DNA of 6,850 nt, from positions 1 to 6,850 of the forward strand of contig CANOPV010000046.1 of NCBI GenBank assembly GCA_947568605.1, given 5' to 3'. The notes beneath the pieces were generated by a model. It was not told the origin of the DNA and searched no databases. It saw only the letters and a list, made by a program, of their open reading frames with translations. The stretch is from an uncultured Clostridium sp. (lineage in GTDB: Bacteria > Bacillota > Clostridia > TANB77 > CAG-508). The translations under genes were made by a program, and so were the position numbers. Below, piece by piece: positions 5,208 to 6,850 of the stretch (the stretch's first letter is position 1; each line of letters opens with the position of its first letter).

Positions 5208-6149
5208 ATGGTTAATATGAAAAAAATTATTGCAGAAAAGCCTTCTAGGTTTACTGCTGGTCATAGAATGTGTGCTGGTTGTGGTGCACCAGTTGTTGCT
5301 AGAATGGTTTTAAGAGCACTTAAACCTGAAGACCACGCTGTTGTTTCTTGTGCTACTGGTTGTATGGAAGTTTCTACTTTTATTTATCCTTATACTTCTT
5401 GGACTGATTCTTTTATTCATACTGCTTTTGAGAATGCTGCTGCGACTGAGTCTGGGGTCGAGGCTGCTTTCTGTTCTTTAAAAAAACAAGGGAGATTACC
5501 TGAAAATCAAGTTACTAAGTTTATTACTTTTGGTGGTGATGGTGGCACTTATGATATAGGGTTACAGAGTTTATCTGGTGCTATGGAAAGAGGGCACGAT
5601 ATGGTATATGTTTGTTATGATAATGGAGCATATATGAATACTGGTATTCAACGTTCTTCTGCTACTCCTAAGTTTTCCGATACTACTACTTCTCCTGCTG
5701 GTAAAGTAATTCCTGGTAAGTTACAACCTAGAAAAGATTTAACTAAGATTATGGTTGGACATCATTTGCCTTATGTTGCTCAAACTGTTGCTGTTAATAC
5801 TTGTTCTGACTTATATGAGAAATCTGAAAAGGCTATTTATACAAATGGTCCTACTTTTTTAAATGTTTTTACTCCGTGCCCAAGGGGTTGGGGGTATCCT
5901 ACTGATGAACTTATGCAAATTAATAAGCTTGCTGTTGAGACTTGTTATTGGCCTTTATATGAGGTTATTGATGGTAAGTATATTATTAATTATAAACCTA
6001 AAAATAAATTGCCTATTACTGAGTTTTTAAAACCTCAAAAGCGTTTTAAACATATATTTAAACCTGGTAACGAGTGGATGATTGAAGAGTTTCAAAATGA
6101 GGTTGATAAGCGTTGGGAGGAACTTTTAAAACTTGAACAATTAAATTGA
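5208..6149 (+). CDS. porB: Pyruvate:ferredoxin oxidoreductase, beta subunit
   Basis: The 313 residues carry the thiamine diphosphate-binding domain of the enzyme. CAGCG (Cys22, Cys25), the TGCMEV block (Cys52) and TPCPRGW (Cys224) provide the four expected ligands of a [4Fe-4S] cluster next to the cofactor. FGGDGGTYDIG (108-118) and YDNGAYMNTG (137-146) form the diphosphate and metal-binding motif. TSWTDSFIHTAFENAAATESG (63-83) is a conserved PorB segment. The beta subunit passes electrons from the hydroxyethyl intermediate to the delta subunit. AGGAGG ending 9 nt before ATG 5208 favours this start over the in-frame ATG at 5217. A perfect downstream promoter overlaps the TGA stop. No terminator lies immediately after the gene, so por transcripts probably run to the hairpin at 6325. 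Confidence 0.94.
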   Translation: MVNMKKIIAEKPSRFTAGHRMCAGCGAPVVARMVLRALKPEDHAVVSCATGCMEVSTFIYPYTSWTDSFIHTAFENAAATESGVEAAFCSLKKQGRLPENQVTKFITFGGDGGTYDIGLQSLSGAMERGHDMVYVCYDNGAYMNTGIQRSSATPKFSDTTTSPAGKVIPGKLQPRKDLTKIMVGHHLPYVAQTVAVNTCSDLYEKSEKAIYTNGPTFLNVFTPCPRGWGYPTDELMQINKLAVETCYWPLYEVIDGKYIINYKPKNKLPITEFLKPQKRFKHIFKPGNEWMIEEFQNEVDKRWEELLKLEQLN

Positions 6150-6174
6150 CATTTTTTAACAAATAAATTATAAT
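6146..6174 (+). promoter_or_regulatory. Perfect-consensus sigma-A promoter overlapping the porB stop codon
   Basis: TTGACA (6146-6151), exactly 17 nt, then TATAAT (6169-6174) match the consensus at all 12 positions. The TGA stop of porB (6147-6149) is part of the -35 box. The start would be near 6181. The only things downstream before a terminator are a short AUG-less reading frame and about 150 nt of AT-rich sequence. Confidence 0.75.
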
Positions 6175-6178
6175 ATTA

Positions 6179-6197
6179 TTATAGTATTATACTATAA
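6179..6197. promoter_or_regulatory. 19-bp perfect palindrome at the predicted transcription start (possible operator)
   Basis: TTATAGTAT-T-ATACTATAA is perfectly symmetric and begins 4 nt after the -10 box. It therefore covers the expected start site, a typical place for repressor binding. It is all A/T except one G and one C, so chance symmetry is possible. Confidence 0.4.
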
Positions 6198-6310
6198 ATA
6201 CCTTTATTAATTCTAATAACGATAATAATTCGTTAAATAAACCTTTGATTATTATTTGGATTATAGTATGTATTATTGGGTTTATTGTTTATATGGTTAG
6301 AGGATTTTAA
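6185..6310 (+). other. Possible membrane micropeptide ORF lacking an AUG start (or its relic)
   Basis: One frame is open from just after a TAG (6182-6184) to TAA (6308-6310). From an ATT at 6206 it would read as a polar Asn-rich head (NSNNDNNSLNKP) and then a hydrophobic helix (LIIIWIIVCIIGFIVYM) ending in VRGF. This is a typical single-pass micropeptide layout of about 34 residues. The only in-frame ATG comes five codons before the stop. There is no ribosome binding site before ATT 6206 or before TTG 6245. The frame could be translated from a rare start, be a decayed gene, or be meaningless within a small RNA. The AT-rich code makes hydrophobic stretches likely by chance. Confidence 0.25.
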
Positions 6311-6324
6311 TTTAAAGGTAAAAT

Positions 6325-6358
6325 AAAAAGACATAACTTTAATTGTTATGTCTTTTTT
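6325..6358 (+). terminator. Bidirectional intrinsic terminator between porB/mini-cistron and ferredoxin
   Basis: GACATAAC (6330-6337) pairs with GTTATGTC (6345-6352) across a 7-nt loop. Five A precede the stem and six T follow it, so it works as a terminator in either direction. It would end por and mini-cistron transcripts on the plus strand and back up termination of the convergent ferredoxin gene. Confidence 0.82.
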
Positions 6359-6432
6359 ATGCCTTTTAGTTTGGACAATATTTTAAATTGTTTCCGAAAA
6401 CTATTTCTGTATGTTTATTATACTAAACTTTG

Positions 6433-6452
6433 AAAAAAGTGAATACTTTTTT
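6433..6452 (-). terminator. Weak hairpin just after the ferredoxin gene
   Basis: AAAAAAGT (6433-6440) and ACTTTTTT (6445-6452) form an AT-only 8-bp stem apart from one G-C pair, with loop GAAT. Read on the minus strand it lies 5 nt past the ferredoxin stop and ends in a T-run. It is low in GC, so it is probably a minor stop site before the stronger terminator at 6325-6358. Confidence 0.4.
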
Positions 6453-6457
6453 GATTT

Positions 6458-6628
6458 TTAGTCTTCAATTGGTGCTTCTACTGGGCACACACCTGCACAC
6501 GTTCCACATCCTATGCAAGAATTTTGGTCTATTTCATATTTGTTATCTCCTTGTGATATACATCCTACTGGACATTCTGCTGCACACGCTCCACATTGTA
6601 TACATTTATCTGTTATTTTATATGCCAT
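6458..6628 (-). CDS. 2[4Fe-4S] ferredoxin, clostridial type
   Basis: The minus-strand frame from ATG 6628-6626 to TAA 6460-6458 encodes 56 residues, the classic size of clostridial ferredoxin. Cys9, 12, 15 and 19 (CIQCGACAAECP) and Cys38, 41, 44 and 48 (CIGCGTCAGVCP) are the two cluster-binding sets. The internal symmetry and the acidic C-terminus (EAPIED) fit the family; Cys23 is extra. The protein is a soluble low-potential electron carrier. A ribosome binding site, AGGCGGTG (6642-6635), one mismatch from ideal, lies 6 nt before the ATG. It is convergent to the por operon rather than part of it, but it is a natural acceptor for electrons released by PorGDAB and a donor for hydrogenase or similar enzymes. 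I see no clear promoter; a 50-nt foldable segment lies upstream. Confidence 0.95.
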   Translation of the reverse strand: MAYKITDKCIQCGACAAECPVGCISQGDNKYEIDQNSCIGCGTCAGVCPVEAPIED

Positions 6629-6675
6629 TTTTTTCACCGCCTTTCAATTTTATTTTTAATCTTTGTCTATTTTTT

Positions 6676-6725
6676 AGGGCAAAATTCGGTCAAACATCAC
6701 GGATAACCTTTCCGATTTAGACCCT
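6676..6725 (-). other. 50-nt foldable segment upstream of the ferredoxin gene
   Basis: AGGG (6676-6679) pairs with CCCT (6722-6725). Inside, AAAUCGG pairs with CCGAAUUU (minus-strand reading), with one bulged A, enclosing about 22 nt that include CCGUGAUG. It is less AT-rich than its surroundings. It starts about 47 nt before the ferredoxin ATG, so it could be part of that gene's leader. No known RNA family is recognised. Confidence 0.35.
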
Positions 6726-6762
6726 ATAATTTCTCTACATTTTGTAATTTTGCATTTTTAGG

Positions 6763-6850
6763 ACAATTCGAGTTAAAGAATTACTTTTTTAATGAAATTA
6801 TGCGACAAGTTTACTTCGCTATTTGGAGCCAATGAATTAAAAAAATAATT
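6763..6850 (+). repeat. Intergenic hairpin repeat, copy 3 (cut by the window end)
   Basis: The sequence starts with the same ACAATTCGAGTTAAAGAATTA as copy 1 and keeps the TGAAATTATGCGACAA and TTGGAGCCAATGAA core. It runs to the window end, so the last 15 or so bases of the right arm are unseen. The apical part (GTTTACTTCGCTATT) pairs less well than in copies 1 and 2. It has the same orientation as the other copies but lies outside the por operon, upstream of a gene on the opposite strand. The family is therefore dispersed rather than tied to one operon. Confidence 0.8.

Noticed and set aside
6368..6402. Imperfect hairpin AGTTT...AAACT between terminator and ferredoxin
   Set aside because: The stem is interrupted and AT-rich and has no convincing T-tract. 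The neighbouring hairpins already explain termination.
6430..6720. Plus-strand 96-residue hydrophobic ORF
   Set aside because: It is antisense to the ferredoxin, whose eight cluster cysteines are all present on the other strand. The hydrophobic, His-rich translation is an artefact.

Overview
The window comes from a low-GC, AT-rich, anaerobic, spore-forming Firmicute, most likely a clostridial lineage. Four things point there: a stage II sporulation gene (spoIIR), a four-subunit ferredoxin-dependent pyruvate oxidoreductase, a small 2[4Fe-4S] ferredoxin, and strong AGGAGG-type ribosome binding sites with AT-rich sigma-A promoters. UGA is used as a stop and Trp is encoded by UGG, so the standard bacterial code applies. 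I cannot name a genus.

Left part (1-2628). A PD-(D/E)XK nuclease/transposase-family gene runs off the left edge on the minus strand (1-754). It has a near-consensus promoter about 270 bp upstream. After a 474-bp AT-rich divergent spacer comes spoIIR on the plus strand (1229-1897), ended by a strong hairpin terminator. A small three-helix membrane protein gene (1949-2266, minus) converges on that terminator. It is preceded by a promoter and a leader of about 124 nt that can fold into three consecutive stem-loops. A second promoter points the other way and starts the oxidoreductase operon.

Centre (2476-6149). porG-porD-porA-porB encode the gamma, delta, alpha and beta subunits of pyruvate:ferredoxin oxidoreductase. 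The enzyme oxidatively decarboxylates pyruvate with CoA to acetyl-CoA, CO2 and reduced ferredoxin. Each gene has its own good ribosome binding site. The genes are separated by unusually long spacers (162, 167 and 207 nt), and each spacer holds a 103-107 nt imperfect hairpin. The first two are copies of one repeat family, and a third copy starts at the right edge of the window. The hairpin in the alpha-beta spacer differs in sequence but seems to share a tandem G-A internal-loop module with the family.

Right part (6146-6850). A perfect sigma-A promoter (TTGACA-17-TATAAT) overlaps the porB stop codon. A 19-bp palindrome lies at its expected start site, and a terminator follows about 150 bp further on. 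This is a mini transcription unit whose only plausible ORF, a membrane micropeptide, lacks an AUG start. A 56-residue 2[4Fe-4S] ferredoxin lies convergently on the minus strand and is a plausible electron acceptor for the oxidoreductase.

The main unexplained signal is the family of intergenic hairpin elements. The AUG-less mini-cistron and the structured leader of the membrane-protein gene come next.
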